The notes: generated by a model not told the origin, from the sequence alone. DNA of 64,000 nt from Branchipolynoe longqiensis (GCA_030323885.1 CM059186.1:170113230-170177229); one strand, 5' to 3'; shown: positions 30,015 through 41,213, counted from the stretch's first letter. Numbers and translations: made by a program.

Positions 30015-30378
30015 TTAAAGCTGCATAGTCCGATGAGAACATCAAATTTTCAAAACCAAAATACTTATCTAGATTTGATTCTACATATTCAACTTAGACA
30101 CTGGTGCACTTATTAAGCATTTGTTGCTGCATAGAAGGGCATAATAGTATTAATACGTCAATCAATAGTAACCGTTACTACTGAAGTCTATGGTGTCAGA
30201 GTTTTTGGCGTGCTTGCCAACATTATTTTGGCATGTTTTGACGTCAAATATCTCCAAACTTAGCCATTTAAAATTAAAGTTACTTCAAACTAAACTAAAG
30301 TAGATCATAACGATTAGTGTAATATATTTATCTCAGAAAATAGCAAAAACTCAAAGGCATCAGACTATGCAGCTTTAA
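30015..30378 (+). mobile_element. MITE-1, full length
   Basis: Left TIR TTAAAGCTGCATAGTCCGAT, right TIR CATCAGACTATGCAGCTTTA. Nearly intact interior; a good reference copy. Confidence 0.87.
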
Positions 30379-31210
30379 ACAAACACTCACGTAGCCACTC
30401 ACATGCAGATGCAGATCGCAAAAGAAGAAAAATCAATCAAGTCTTTAATTTTTAAACATATATATGATAGATTTCTTCCCTTTCTTGTATTTAGCAACAC
30501 ATCGATTTGAAAATGAATGTATTTGATGGCATACTATTATAGTATTAGTAATAATTTGGTTTCAAAAGAATACAGTAATAGTAGTACCCTTTTTGAACGG
30601 ACAACTCTGCATCCAGAATAATGTCTTGGGATAACATGTGTCCTCACATCAAATAATCAATTGAAGAAACAAAAACCGTTTGTAATTTTTTTAACAATCT
30701 ACGCAGAAGAGGAATTTCCACATGACAGTACTATCGTAATTGATAGACCGGATGTAGTTGGATATTTTACGCACCGATGATTTTGGGACCCAAATCCGGC
30801 AGTTTTTAAATAAGTGTATTGTGCTTTTAACATAGTGTATACGCGGCCAAGGACAGGAGTTCATGGCACGCTTCTATTTGCAAATTCACAGCATGGTTTG
30901 AAACTGATCGTATATCTCAAACCAAACAAAATCACCAGCAGAGGAAAGATCGTCTCGTTCACCCATCAGACTCTCTGATTGCAGCTACACACACACGCAC
31001 ATATTCAACGTGCCACCACACATTCCGAGCATAAATTGGACTCATCAGTCATCAATGAGTTCACAACGAATGATGAGTTGCTGTCATCCTCGCCACCGAT
31101 GGACAACCAAGAAGAAGTGTGTGTGTTCTTAGCAGATTGGAATGAAAGGAAGGGCAGGTTGTCTGATGGGACCCCATCCATTGTTCCTGTTGTTCTTAGC
31201 CAATCAGACC
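30379..31210. other. No supported feature
   Basis: About 830 bases without recognised repeats. An 84-residue frame at 30979-31233 runs into the SINE-A head and has no recognised domain, so I do not call it. If a host exon exists nearby, this is one of the few stretches not explained by repeats. Confidence 0.5.
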
Positions 31211-31535
31211 GGAAGTGGTGGGCCAATCGGTAAGAACACAGGTTTCCCACATTGAAGGTAGGGAATTTGAATCCTAGCCGAGTCAAACCAAAGATTTACA
31301 AAACCGATACATGTCACTACCTAGCCTGGCACTTGGCATTAGTAGGGTAGGGCAAGGACTGGTTAGCACAGTATCAGGATAATGTGATTGAGTGGGAAAT
31401 CGGGTCATGCTGCCAGCAGCCTGATTTCCCAGTGGGGCAGCACTATAAAGTCGCCATGAGTGTGCACTATTCCAAGTTAATATCCATCGTGATATGACCT
31501 TAGATGTTGCCAGGCTGTAACACTCCAACAACCAA
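31211..31535 (+). mobile_element. SINE-A, full length
   Basis: Head GTGGGCCAATCGGTAAGAAC, body complete, ends TGTAACACTCCAACAACC. Confidence 0.87.
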
Positions 31536-32148
31536 ATTTAGCTGCTAGCTTGTGGATATCCCTACACCCACAATTAGCGCTACAATCACTGCAGCTCCTG
31601 GCAACAACAAAAAACACCAAAGCACTCAATGACATTAAACATCTGGTCTCATCATTTTGACCCGCATGTCTGCCATGAATAATCTCTATTTCCTAACAAT
31701 ATATTCATATTCTAGAAAGATCTATCGAGTTTCACTAAGAGTGGGCTAATTGGGCTCCAATCTGGTACCTTAAATGTTGCCAGGACGTAAAACTTCAACA
31801 ACCAACTAAGCAATCCGGTAAGTGTGGACGGATTTGCCCAGCACCATTAGACTGAGTACTCCATGGCTATTTTTAGTAGTTCTGTGACGTCACACGGGGA
31901 AGGGAAAGTTGGACTTAAATGCAGGCATAATCAAATGGTTTCAAATCTACTCTTAGTCGAAGTAAAGTTTGTGCTACTTTCCTTGGGGACTGTTATTACA
32001 AGTGAAATGCTTCGACGAAAGGCTTTCGATAATTAGTGACCCAATGCGTTTAAATGTTTCAATTCTATTTCATTGCGAAAGCCTCTCCAACTGTGTACAT
32101 ATTCCTTGGCCAATAGGCCACTCTAATACTCACAGCTGAGAAGGATGA
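31536..32148. other. No gene seen; SINE-A 3' scrap
   Basis: Only a SINE-A tail fragment is recognised at 31768-31806 (AAATGTTGCCAGGACGTAAA). The rest is unique. Confidence 0.5.
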
Positions 32149-32463
32149 TTACGTGGCCGAATCGGTAGAGCGCGGGCCTTGTGAGCGGGAGATGGGGAGT
32201 TTGGTTCCCGGTCGAGTCAAACCGATGACTTATCAAATTGATACTTGTCACCTCCTTGCTTGGTGTGCGGCTTTAATAGGATAGGGCAAGAACTTTTGTT
32301 AGCTCAGTGTCAGCATAATGTGATTGAGTGGGATATCAGGTCATGGTGCCAGCAGCCTGATTTCCCAGTGGGGCAGCACTATAAAGTCACCATGCGTGCG
32401 CACTGTCACAAGTCTGTACCCATCATGATATGACCTTAGATGTTGCTAGAACATAGCTAGGAC
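32149..32463 (+). mobile_element. SINE-A, full length
   Basis: Head ACGTGGCCGAATCGGTAGAG, body complete; the tail is replaced by a short AGCTAGGACA duplication next to a MITE-1 fragment. Confidence 0.87.
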
Positions 32464-32595
32464 AAAGCTAGCCATTTAAAATAAAAGTTACTTCAAACTA
32501 AAGTGAGGTAGATAACAATAATCAATTTATTATATTTATATCAGAAAAATGACAGGAAGTCAAAACCATCGGACTAGGCAGAATCAAACAAAAAT
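32461..32595 (+). mobile_element. MITE-1 right-end fragment
   Basis: Starts GCTAGCCATTTAAAATAAAA and ends CATCGGACTAGGCAG; left two-thirds absent. Confidence 0.7.
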
Positions 32596-32654
32596 TAAAC
32601 AATCACACGAGTTGACAGTTTTCGACAGTATATACGCAATTCCATCAATGAATA

Positions 32655-32830
32655 CATTTTTTGTTTGTTTTTGTGATGGTTTATTTACCCTGACCATAAC
32701 GAGTAAGTCGCATTGTGGCTTGTTTTCATCGCTGAACAGCACTAGTGTCCTATGGTAGTACTTGTCATCTTAGCTGTTAGTGCTCTACTGTCAAGCCTTA
32801 ACTATGTTAGTTTTCTTGGTTAGACGTTTG
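32655..32830. mobile_element. Unclassified repeat fragment shared with 17728-17883
   Basis: Shares TTTATTTACCCTG, CATAACG and TTTTCATCGC-type words with the insert inside the SINE-A at 17.5 kb. Family and ends unknown. Confidence 0.45.
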
Positions 32831-32857
32831 CAATACATGTGTATTTTGGTATATATA

Positions 32858-33042
32858 CAGTAAAACCTCTCTAAATCTAACCGATCACTTTCACAGATCG
32901 ACCACTCCCCTATATCGATCGCTTTATTTGGGTCCCAACAATCCCGTCGTAACCATATTCTAATTCCCTAAACCTCCCCACCTCCCTAAATGGACCACTT
33001 AAAATCGGTCCCAATGTCGGTCGGTTTAGAGATGTTTTACTG
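32858..33042. mobile_element. pogo/Tigger-like MITE copy 1 (185 bp)
   Basis: Ends CAGTAAAACCTCTCTAAATC and, inverted, CAGTAAAACATCTCTAAACC, flanked by TA on both sides. CAGT ends plus a TA target fit the pogo branch of Tc1/mariner. No transposase; non-autonomous. Confidence 0.83.
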
Positions 33043-33790
33043 TACCTACCCAAGTACCAGCTGGTAGTAATTTGCCTGAATTGGTTTCCCTAGAAACCAG
33101 GAATAGAATCCCCCACCACACCAATCTTCTTTCTCCCTTCCTTTTTTTGACATTTCAAAATTGGGCCTAATCAGTCTGGAATATGGCGACGCAATTTGCA
33201 CCCTCCCACTTGGCGATAGTGGCGTTGGGGCATAATAATATACTAGCGTGAGACCTGAACCCTGCGCATGCGTGCGGGCATGCGCTGTGACTACTGCACT
33301 CGCTGACCTACCGTTGGAAGGGCGGGTGGGTGGGTGGGGAAGTCAAAAATACAGTTTATTTGCGCCGAGTTCATTGGGTTGACCCACACGTGGTAAACAC
33401 CGTGAGTACGCGCGGGGGCTGATGGGAGGAGGCTGGTCTGACGTGCGCGCGCAGGGAGTGAGTGCCCCCCCCCCCCTCTCACACCTACCTCAAAGTGGAC
33501 TTCCTAACTTCCGGTGGTGAGTTTTATGACCCAATGTTCAGCTGGCGGTACTAAGCAGGGCCTGCTTGCTGGTGGCGTGTTGGTTACACGCAGTTAGGGG
33601 TGTTGAGGTTGTACGTCCTAGCAACATCTAAGGTCATATCAGGACCAAACCCCAGGTAGCAGCCGTGGTAATTAGTGAAGTGCTAGGAGAAAGCATCTTG
33701 GTCATATGTCGGGGTGGGTGAGTGGGGGGGGGGGCACTACATATCTATTTATAAGTATAAATACACTGCAAAGACCAGTGCCTCGACACT
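33043..33790. other. No gene seen; CpG-richer patch and SINE-A scrap
   Basis: CTGCGCATGCGTGCGGGCAT near 33266 resembles paired NRF1-type sites. A SINE-A minus-strand scrap is at 33603-33645 and a G run at 33723-33734. Confidence 0.45.
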
Positions 33791-33794
33791 GATA

Positions 33795-34057
33795 AATAAA
33801 AATACTTTCGTTCAGATATATTTGAATTGTAAACATGCCATATTAATGTTGGTGTGCTGGCCAAAACTCTGATCCCACAGGCTTCATCAGTAACAGGTTC
33901 TATCTAATTGATGCAGTGTCCACTTCTAATTTATGCAGCAAGAAGTACTTAATAAGTGCACCAGTATCTAAGTTGGATATGTATGATCAAATCTGGATCA
34001 GTACTTTGCTTTTCAAAATGTGATGATTTCATCAGACAATGCCGCTTTAACGAAACG
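33795..34057 (-). mobile_element. MITE-1, minus strand, left part missing
   Basis: Runs from TTGTAAACATGCCATATTAA through CTTAATAAGTGCACCAGTAT to ATCAGACAATGCCGCTTTAA. The distal third is absent. Confidence 0.7.
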
Positions 34058-34199
34058 CACACATGAGAACCCGCCCACTGTACATACATATGTACTAATG
34101 TAGTACTAATGTACAATGTACTAATGTACAATGTACTAATGTACACTGACATCCCAGACAAGGAGCCGCATAGAGAGGGGGGCATATATAGGGTGATAA

Positions 34200-34335
34200 C
34201 ATCAGGGTGCTTAGGTGGTGTAATGGTTAACACACTGATCCGGAATGCAAGAGATGCGGGTTCGATTCCCACTCTAGGCGCAATAGTTCCAATTTTCATC
34301 CCCCCTTCAACACAATATTTTCCATGTTCATCACC
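34200..34335 (+). mobile_element. SINE-D copy, plus strand
   Basis: Head TTAGGTGGTGTAATGGTTAA, B-box-like GCGGGTTCGATTCCCAC, tail CAATAGTTCCAATTTTCATC. It abuts an inverted LINE 3' end through a shared CATCATCATC run. A TGTACTAATGTA microsatellite lies at 34090-34145. Confidence 0.7.
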
Positions 34336-34925
34336 ATCATCATCATCATCATGCTGTCGGTCGCGATGCGACAAAGACTGCTTTCATTACTTGACTGCCG
34401 CTCTCCATTTAGCTCTCTCTGCTGTGAGAGTTGCATCCATGAGTCGGTCTTAATCTCTCTCAGCTTCAGGTTTCTCTTGATGGTATCCCTGAACCGGAGA
34501 CTGGGGCGCCCTCTCTTTCTGTAGCCAGAAGACAGTTGAGAATAGAGGATCTGCTTTGGTAGCCTGTCTGATGACAACATTTCATGAAAGCTGCCTGCCA
34601 AAGTGTTGAAGTGCTGCTGGCTTTTGCAAGTTACCAGCGGCACTCTCTCGGGGAGCAAATAGAGGTTTCACACCGGCAAGAACATGTCAAGACAGGCGCA
34701 AAACTATTTGTCCCTGCAGTGGCTGGTCGGGAGATGTTGGGAGTTCCATACATCAACCGCCCTTAATGCTGCCACAGTGACATGGTTTTCTGTTTAGGGT
34801 TTGCTCCCTTAGCCTTCGGTTCTGTCAAGGACCTGTACCACAAGGCAATGGTTTCCAACTCTGCAAGGCAGGGGCGTCAAACTCCCTGAGGTATTGCTAT
34901 ACCTGCATACACCACATGACACATA
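34336..34925 (-). mobile_element. LINE 3' end with RT C-terminal relic
   Basis: On the minus strand it encodes RLPKQILYSQLSSGYRKRGR and LRFRDTIKRNLKLREIKTDS, the typical Gly-Arg-Pro-rich C-terminus of a non-LTR reverse-transcriptase protein, before an (ATG)n-type tail at 34330-34350. It is longer than its relative at 2637-3071. Stops and frame changes show it is dead. The LINE clade is not assigned. Confidence 0.65.
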
Positions 34926-35616
34926 TATGGACCAACAGGCACAATGGGCAGCGATTGGACAAATATCCATCACAATAATCATAACAATAATAATAAAATT
35001 ACCGCAGTAATTACTAACAAAGCCCTGAGCTTCTCCCCCCCCCCCCCATTCTCGCTTGCTCTCCTGTGGGTTTTGCCTCCCCCCCCCCCCAACTACCCAC
35101 CCCAATGGGCCCCCCTCCCCTGCTACCACCCTTAAGCATCATGAACAAACCATCAACACACCGAACATCCTACACAACTATCATTGAAAATTATATAAGA
35201 CAGACAAAATGTCTTGTCAACTATAAACTTACCATGTTTTTTTGTTATAAGACAACAAATTTAACCCTCAATGATTGCTTGAGTTGCCCCGAGTATACAC
35301 TTTCTACTCGGTGCTGCTCCCCATTTTTGCATGAACTACCATGACTGGTGCTGTAGATTATACAACAGGAGCCACTCCCTTAATTCTACAGGATCGTGCT
35401 GTAACTAATACACCACACATCAAAACTTAGACTATTTAGAGACTGTCATTTTCCAATTGTAAGATGGCTGGAAGACCAGTGCTCTGGGGCTGACAAATGT
35501 CATATTCAGATGAATAAACACTTTACCCAAAAAAACTACCAGTACTAACATGCAAAAACCTCCACCCATTTACATACGCATATTATTTTACAATATTATA
35601 TATATACAGTAAAACC
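34926..35616. other. No gene seen; C runs and SINE-C 3' scrap
   Basis: C runs at 35034-35048 and 35079-35090. A SINE-C 3' fragment (AGACCAGTGCTCTGGGGCTG, AGATGAATAAA) lies at about 35440-35520. Confidence 0.5.
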
Positions 35617-35784
35617 TCTCTAACCGAACACCTCCACAGATGGACCACTCCCCTATATCGATCACTTTATTTGGGTCCAAACAATACCATTGTAACCATA
35701 CTCTACCTCCCTAAACCGACCACCTCCCTAAATGGACCTCTTAAGGTCGGTCCCAAGGTCAGTCGATTTAGAGAGGTTTTACTG
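35617..35784. mobile_element. pogo/Tigger-like MITE copy 2
   Basis: CAGTAAAACCTCTCTAACCG to TTTAGAGAGGTTTTACTG, flanked by TA. Shares ACCACTCCCCTATATCGATC with copy 1. Confidence 0.83.
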
Positions 35785-35808
35785 TATACATATATGTACA
35801 TATACACA

Positions 35809-36079
35809 TATAGATGAGCCTGTCTCAAAAGGTGATAAGTAATATGGGACACAACTTTGTCCGTTATAATGACCAACACACTATCTGCTTATGCATTTGC
35901 TCAGGATAAACTGATTTGGTTTTTTAAATGGTGTTTCATAATCCCAATAGAATACATATTGATTTGAAGCAAATGTCCTTGTGTTTTCAGTGTAACCGTT
36001 TCTGTGCTGTGTTGTGTCACTCCTTATGCCGGACAAAAACAAATTTAGTTACCACCTTTTGAGACAGGCTCCGTCTATA
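35809..36079. mobile_element. TIR element, about 271 bp
   Basis: Perfect inverted ends GAGCCTGTCTCAAAAGGTG (35816-35834) and CACCTTTTGAGACAGGCTC (36053-36071); the match may extend into TATAGA on both sides. Interior non-coding. Superfamily unknown. Confidence 0.8.
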
Positions 36080-36225
36080 TGTATACATATACATATAAAT
36101 AGAAATGCAAACTGAGAAAACCTCACTTGCGAACCTATCAATGCCCATATACCATATACATGAATTTTATTATGGTGATTTAACCAAAAATAACAGACTA
36201 TTAAAAAAACTACTGACTTTCACTA

Positions 36226-36406
36226 CAATAAAACCTCTGTATAAGCGACCACCTCCAAAGATCGACCACTCCCCTATTTGAGTCCCAGACGATCGCCCAT
36301 ACAATACTATTGTAACGATTTTAAATAACTCCCTAAACCGACCACCTCCCCAAATGGACCAGTTAAAGTCGGTCCCATGGTCGGTCGATTTAGAGAGTTT
36401 TTACTG
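36226..36406. mobile_element. pogo/Tigger-like MITE copy 3
   Basis: CAATAAAACCTCTGTATAAG to TTTAGAGAGTTTTTACTG, flanked by TA; left end CAAT instead of CAGT. Most diverged of the three. Confidence 0.8.
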
Positions 36407-36509
36407 TAGTTTGAGGAGGGAAGCGGACTGTGTTTTATTTCTAGTTCGAGCGGCGGTCAGTAGAAAGTACGTTCACCTGCACGTGCCTCCCTACCTCCAC
36501 GTGGCAGGT

Positions 36510-36780
36510 AGATGGGGTGGCGGCAGGGGGGGGGGGGTAAGGAGGGGGACGGGAGTTGTGTCAGAAGGGGGGAGGAGGAGAGGGACAGGAGAGGGGAAGG
36601 AGAGAGTGATGAGAGGGGAGAGGGGGAAGAAGGGGGATAGGAGAGGGTGGGAGGAGGGGAGAGAGACTATGAGGGGAGGGAGGAGAGGGGGAGAGGGGGA
36701 GAGGGGGTGAGGGGGGGAGAGGAGGAGGAGAGTGTGGCGAGATGTTAGGGGGAGTGGGGGTGAGGATGGGGAGGGTGAGG
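36510..36780. repeat. Purine-rich GGGAGAGG stretch
   Basis: Nearly pure G and A on the plus strand. Its Arg/Gly/Glu-rich frames are artefacts. Confidence 0.85.
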
Positions 36781-37440
36781 CTTGACCCCCACTGCTGACC
36801 CTTACTCACGGCCGGCCCGTCGGAGTGGCTGCCGGGCTGGGTCGGTGCTGGTCGGTGGTTGGTCGGGAGTGACCACGTGACGGAGCAGGTTGCGGTCAGC
36901 CCCTTGCTCCGTGGGGGGTCGCGCATGCGCGTGCCGACAGGTCACCCTGCGCACACACACACCCCACTCAGCTGCTACCCTCCACCCCTCCCCACGTCCT
37001 GCCTCGTCTCTTTACCCCCCTAACCACCCCCCACCCCCACTCCACTACTGCCCTCCTCCCCTTCTCCAGCTCCAGCCATCTTCCTCCTCACCCACCACCG
37101 TCCTGGTATGACCTAGGGTGTAAAACTACACCAACCACCCAGTCTCCCCATGACTGGGGTTGGGCTCCTGGGCTTCCTGTTCTCTCTCCACCCCCCCCCC
37201 CCCCGATTTCTCTGACCACTACCCATCGGAAGCCAACTCCCAGCCGCATGGGACTGCTTTCAGTGGCACCCATACAGTGCTGCAGATTTGCAGCCTTCAG
37301 AGTGCCAACGCAACTGAAAACTCCCCAAAGACAAAAACAAACAAACCTCCACCTGCTCTCCCTTCTCTCCGACTCACCAACTTCTGAAACTCGTCAGTAC
37401 TGTTTTGGGGAAGCCAAGGCTGCAAATCTGCAGCACTGTG
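36781..37440. other. No gene seen; CpG-richer patch and inverted repeat
   Basis: 36800-36960 is CpG-richer with GCGCATGCGCGTGCC. A perfect 23-base inverted repeat, beginning CAGTGCTGCAGATTTGCAGC on the left, lies at 37275-37297 and 37416-37438 with a 118-base spacer. C run at 37190-37203. Confidence 0.55.
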
Positions 37441-37745
37441 GGTGGGAGGGTGGGTGGTGGCTGGGGGCATACATATGTGAGTCGGAGGGTGGGTGAGTTG
37501 GGGAGGGCATAGCTATGCGGGTGGGAGGGTGGGTGAACTGGGGAGGGCATAGATATATGCGGGTGGATGGGTGGGTGGGAGGATGGGTGGTTGGTGGGTG
37601 AGTGAGGACATAGATATGTTAGGGGGTGGGTGGGAGGTTGGGTGGGAGGGAGGGTGGTGGGTGGGTGGGTGAGGACATAGATATGTGAGGGGTGGGGTGG
37701 GAGGGGGGAGGGGGGATGGGTGGGAGGGAGAGATGTTAGGGTGAG
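37440..37745. repeat. GGTGGGTGGGAGG minisatellite
   Basis: About five imperfect units of roughly 45-65 bases, each with GGGCATAGATATG or GAGGACATAGATATG followed by GGTGGGTGGGAGG. Purine-rich tail to 37740; 37746-37984 is unique. Confidence 0.8.
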
Positions 37746-37984
37746 TGGGTGGATAATGGTGCGTTATGTCCATCTGGAGGGATGTGAGAGAGCGCGTGTT
37801 CCGGGTGTGAGGGGTGAAAGGGGGTGGGTGGGTGATAAGTGGGTGTGAGGACGGGTGTGGCGAGTGCGCGCCGGCTGGTAGGTGGGAGGGTGCATACACA
37901 GTGTACGTAGAGGCAAGGTTGGACCGGAAATGGTTCAGTTGTGGCATGTGCAGTGGAATCAGATGGTTGGTTGGGACACACTGG

Positions 37985-38600
37985 AGCAGAATGTGTAGGC
38001 TATGAAATGTACACCCTCGAGCAGAATGTGCAGGCTATGAAATGGACACACTGAAGCAGAATGTGTAGGCTATGAAATGGACACACTCAAGCAGAATGTG
38101 TAGGCTATATAATGTACACCCTCAAGCAGAATGTGTAGGCTATGAAATGGACACACTCAAGCAGAATGTGTAGGCTATATAATGTACACACTCAAGCAGA
38201 ATGTGTAGGCTATAAAATGCACACACTCGAGCAGAATGTGTAGGCTATATAATGTACACCCTCAAGCAGAATGTGTAGGCTATGAAATGTACACCCTCGA
38301 GCAGAAGGTGTAGGCTATGAAATGGACACACTCAAGCAGAATGTGTAGGCTATAAAATGCACACACTCGAGCAGAATGTAGGCTATATAATGTACACCCT
38401 CAAGCAGAATGTGTAGGCTATGAAATGGACACCTTCAAGCAAGCAGAATATGTAGGCTATGAAATTGAGACGCTCAAGCAGAATGTGTAGGCTATGAAAT
38501 GGACACACTCGAGCAGAATGTGTAGGCTATGAAATTGAGATGCTCGAGCAGAATGTGTAGGCTATGAAATGGACACACTCAGGCAGAATGTCTAGATTTC
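37985..38600. repeat. 35 bp minisatellite array 1
   Basis: About seventeen copies of GAGCAGAATGTGTAGGCTAT plus GAAATGGACACACTC. Variants TATAATGTACACCCTC and GAAATTGAGACGCTC are interspersed. Ends at a SINE-A. Confidence 0.92.
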
Positions 38601-38610
38601 CTAGAGCACA

Positions 38611-38911
38611 TGACTGGACGCAGTGGCCGAATCGGTCGAGCGCAGGCTTCCCTTGCGGACGGTCGGGACTTGGATTCACGGTCGAGTCAAACGAATGAGT
38701 TACAAAATTGATACTTGTCACTACCTAGCCTTGCGCTCAGCATTACCAGGATAGGGCAAGAACTGAATAGGTCAATATCAGGATAATATGACTGTGTGGG
38801 ATATCGGGTCATGGTGCCACTTGCCTGGTCTCCCAGTGGGGCAGCACTATAAAGTTGCCATGAAGCGCCCACTGTCACAAGTCGGAACCCATCCTGATAT
38901 GACCTTAGACG
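38611..38911 (+). mobile_element. SINE-A, full length
   Basis: Head GCAGTGGCCGAATCGGTCGA, full body, ends GATATGACCTTAGACG. Confidence 0.85.
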
Positions 38912-38917
38912 GTGTGG

Positions 38918-39015
38918 TGGGTTGTTGGGGTCTTACGTTCTGGCAACATCTAATGTCTTATCACTTATATCAGGACGGGGCCTAGCCATTGCCAGGAGGC
39001 AAAACCCCAACAAAC
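38918..39015 (-). mobile_element. SINE-A 3' fragment, tail-to-tail with previous copy
   Basis: GGGTTGTTGGGGTCTTACGT, then CTGGCAACATCTAATG; only the 3' quarter is present. Confidence 0.7.
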
Positions 39016-39340
39016 AAACAAAACAAGCTGAGACAGAGCGAGCCTTGGTCCGTGAGGCGTGTCAGATATTGCGCGGGTGCTGGTATGTGTGGAGCCAACG
39101 AGCGGCAAAAGGGGGTATTCTTTGAGATGGACAGTTCTCCTTTTTAATACAAAAAAAAGGTGGCGCGTGCGTCTGGGGACGCTGCGAGTGTTGTCATGGG
39201 CACGGGGTCGTGACCCCGGTCAGCAGGGTCACGGAGGGCGCGCGGAGCGCCACCTCTGACCGGAATCAACTGGTCACGTGGATATAATCAAGTTGTCGGC
39301 GGCGCAGGGAGGCCGGGTAGAAATAAAGGAAACCGCACTA
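39016..39340. other. No gene seen; CpG-rich patch
   Basis: 39145-39310 is CpG-rich with a GTGGCGCG/GCGCCAC inverted motif and a CACGTG (39276-39281). Not interpretable further. Confidence 0.45.
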
Positions 39341-40300
39341 GAGTGGCTACCTACCTACTGACCTACCTACCTAATGACCTACCTACCTAATGACCGACCC
39401 ACTGACCTACTTATCTACCTACTGACCTACCTACCTACTGACCTACCTACCTACTGACCTACCTACGTACTGACCTACCTAATGACCTACCTAATGACCT
39501 ACGTTCTGACCTACTTATCTACCTACTGACCTACCTACCTAATGACCGACCCACTGACCTACTTATCTACCTACTGACCTACCTACCTACTGACCAACCC
39601 ACTGACCTACTTATCTACCTACTGACCTACCTACCTATTGACCTACCTACCTACTCACATACTTACTGCCCTACCTAATGACCTACGTACTGACCTACTT
39701 ATCTACCTACTGACCTAGGTACCTATTGACCTACCTACTGACCTACCTACTGACCTATCTACATACTGACCTACCTACTGACCTACCTACTTATCTACCT
39801 ACCTACCTACCCACCTATCTACCTATCTACCTACCGACCTGGTTACCTACCTACTGACCTACCGACCTACTGACCTACCTACTGACTTACCTACCTACTT
39901 ATCTACCTACATACATGTTGCTTCCTAGTCAGGAGCTCGGCATTTTTAGGATAGGGCAAGGTTTGGTTAGCTCAGTGTCAGGATAATGTGACTGAGTGGG
40001 ATATCCGGTCATGATGCTGGCAGCCTGATTTCCCAGTGGGGCAGAATTATAAAGTTGCTATAAGTTATAATTGCACACTGTCACAAGTTGGTATCTGTCC
40101 TGATATGACCTAAGATGTTGCCACAACGTAAAACTCCAATAACCAATAATCCTACCTACCTTCCTACTACCTAGCAACATACCTACCTACATAATACCTT
40201 CCTACCCCCACACCCACCTACCTACATAATACCTTCCTACCTACACACCTACATACTAACTACCTATATCTACCCATCCTACCTACCAACCTACTGAGGA
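39341..40300. repeat. ACCTACCTACTG (ACCT-type) array interrupted by a SINE-A
   Basis: Imperfect CCTACCTACTGA repeats at 39341-39925 and again at 40147-40300, with CTTATCTACCTACTGACC higher-order blocks. The SINE at 39926-40146 splits it. Confidence 0.9.
39926..40146 (+). mobile_element. SINE-A, 5'-truncated, inside the ACCT array
   Basis: Starts GTTGCTTCCTAGTCAGGAGC (head missing), ends GTAAAACTCCAATAACC, after which the array resumes. Confidence 0.85.
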
Positions 40301-40670
40301 GAGTCCTTCACCCAATGGCCAGTTTAGTGCTGTGCAGCATTGCGTAGATTGATTGATTGATCGATTGCTGATGGTTTAACGCTGCGTCAGCACTAAGGGT
40401 AATTAATATTCATGGGAAAAGCTAGTGGTATCTGTTCTGCCAGTCTTGTCAATCGAAATTAACATGAAATTCCAAAATGGTCAGATCTGTGTCAGATGAC
40501 ACCAAAATTGATGTTTGGTTCGATTTTCAAGTGGTTAAATATTCATCAATTGACTACGATTTAAGTCCTGAAACATAACTGACATTATAGGAGGCAAAGC
40601 AGACGAGGTGTTCTTAGGTTTGTGATTGATGTCCGTGAATAGGTCTCGCGTGTTATTTACATTAAAAATT
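40300..40670. other. No gene seen; (TTGA)n-tailed scrap
   Basis: GATTGATTGATTGATCGATT at 40348-40367, then TGATGGTTTAACGCTGCGTC, possibly a short non-LTR tail fragment. The rest is unique. Confidence 0.4.
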
Positions 40671-40674
40671 GTTG

Positions 40675-40840
40675 GTATGAAATGGACACACTTGAGCAGA
40701 ATGTGTAGGTTATGAAATGTACACACTCAGAGCAGAAAGTGTAGGTTATGAAATGGATACATTCGAGCAGAAAGTGTAGGTTATGAAATGTACACACTCA
40801 GAGCAGAAAGTGTAGGTTATGAAATGTACACCCTCGGAGC
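40675..40840. repeat. 35-36 bp minisatellite array 2
   Basis: Four to five copies of the 37985-38600 unit with GTAGGTTATGAAATG in place of GTAGGCTATGAAATG and CACTCAGAGCAG in place of CACTCGAGCAG. It lies 2.1 kb from the first array. Confidence 0.85.
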
Positions 40841-40864
40841 GATCCACATTGAATAAGATGGAAG

Positions 40865-41213
40865 TTAAAGCTGCATAGTCCGATGAAATATCAAATTTTC
40901 AAAACCAAACCAAATATCTAGATTTGATTTGACATGTCCAACTTAGATACTGATGCACTTATTCAGCATTTGTTTCTGCGCAGAAGGCAATACTGAGTCA
41001 ATTTAACAGAACCTGTTACTGCAGAAGTCTATGGTGTCAGAGTTTTGGCAAGCTTGCCAAAACTAATTTTCCATGTTTGCACTCAAAATATCTAAAATGT
41101 TTACCATTTAAAATAAAGGTAACTTTGAACTAATGTAAAGTAGATACTAGCGATCGATATAATATATTTATCTCCCCCAAAAAATACAGACATTCAAAAC
41201 CATCGAACTTTAA
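40865..41213 (+). mobile_element. MITE-1, full length with deleted right TIR
   Basis: Left TIR TTAAAGCTGCATAGTCCGAT, right end CATCGAACTTTAA lacking about eight bases. Its interior GACATGTCCAACTTAGATAC and ATTCAGCATTTGTTTC is the closest match to the 67 bp satellite at 62.4 kb. Confidence 0.83.

Noticed and set aside
30979..31233. 84-residue plus-strand frame
   Set aside because: Reads through into a SINE-A head, with no domain and no splice evidence.
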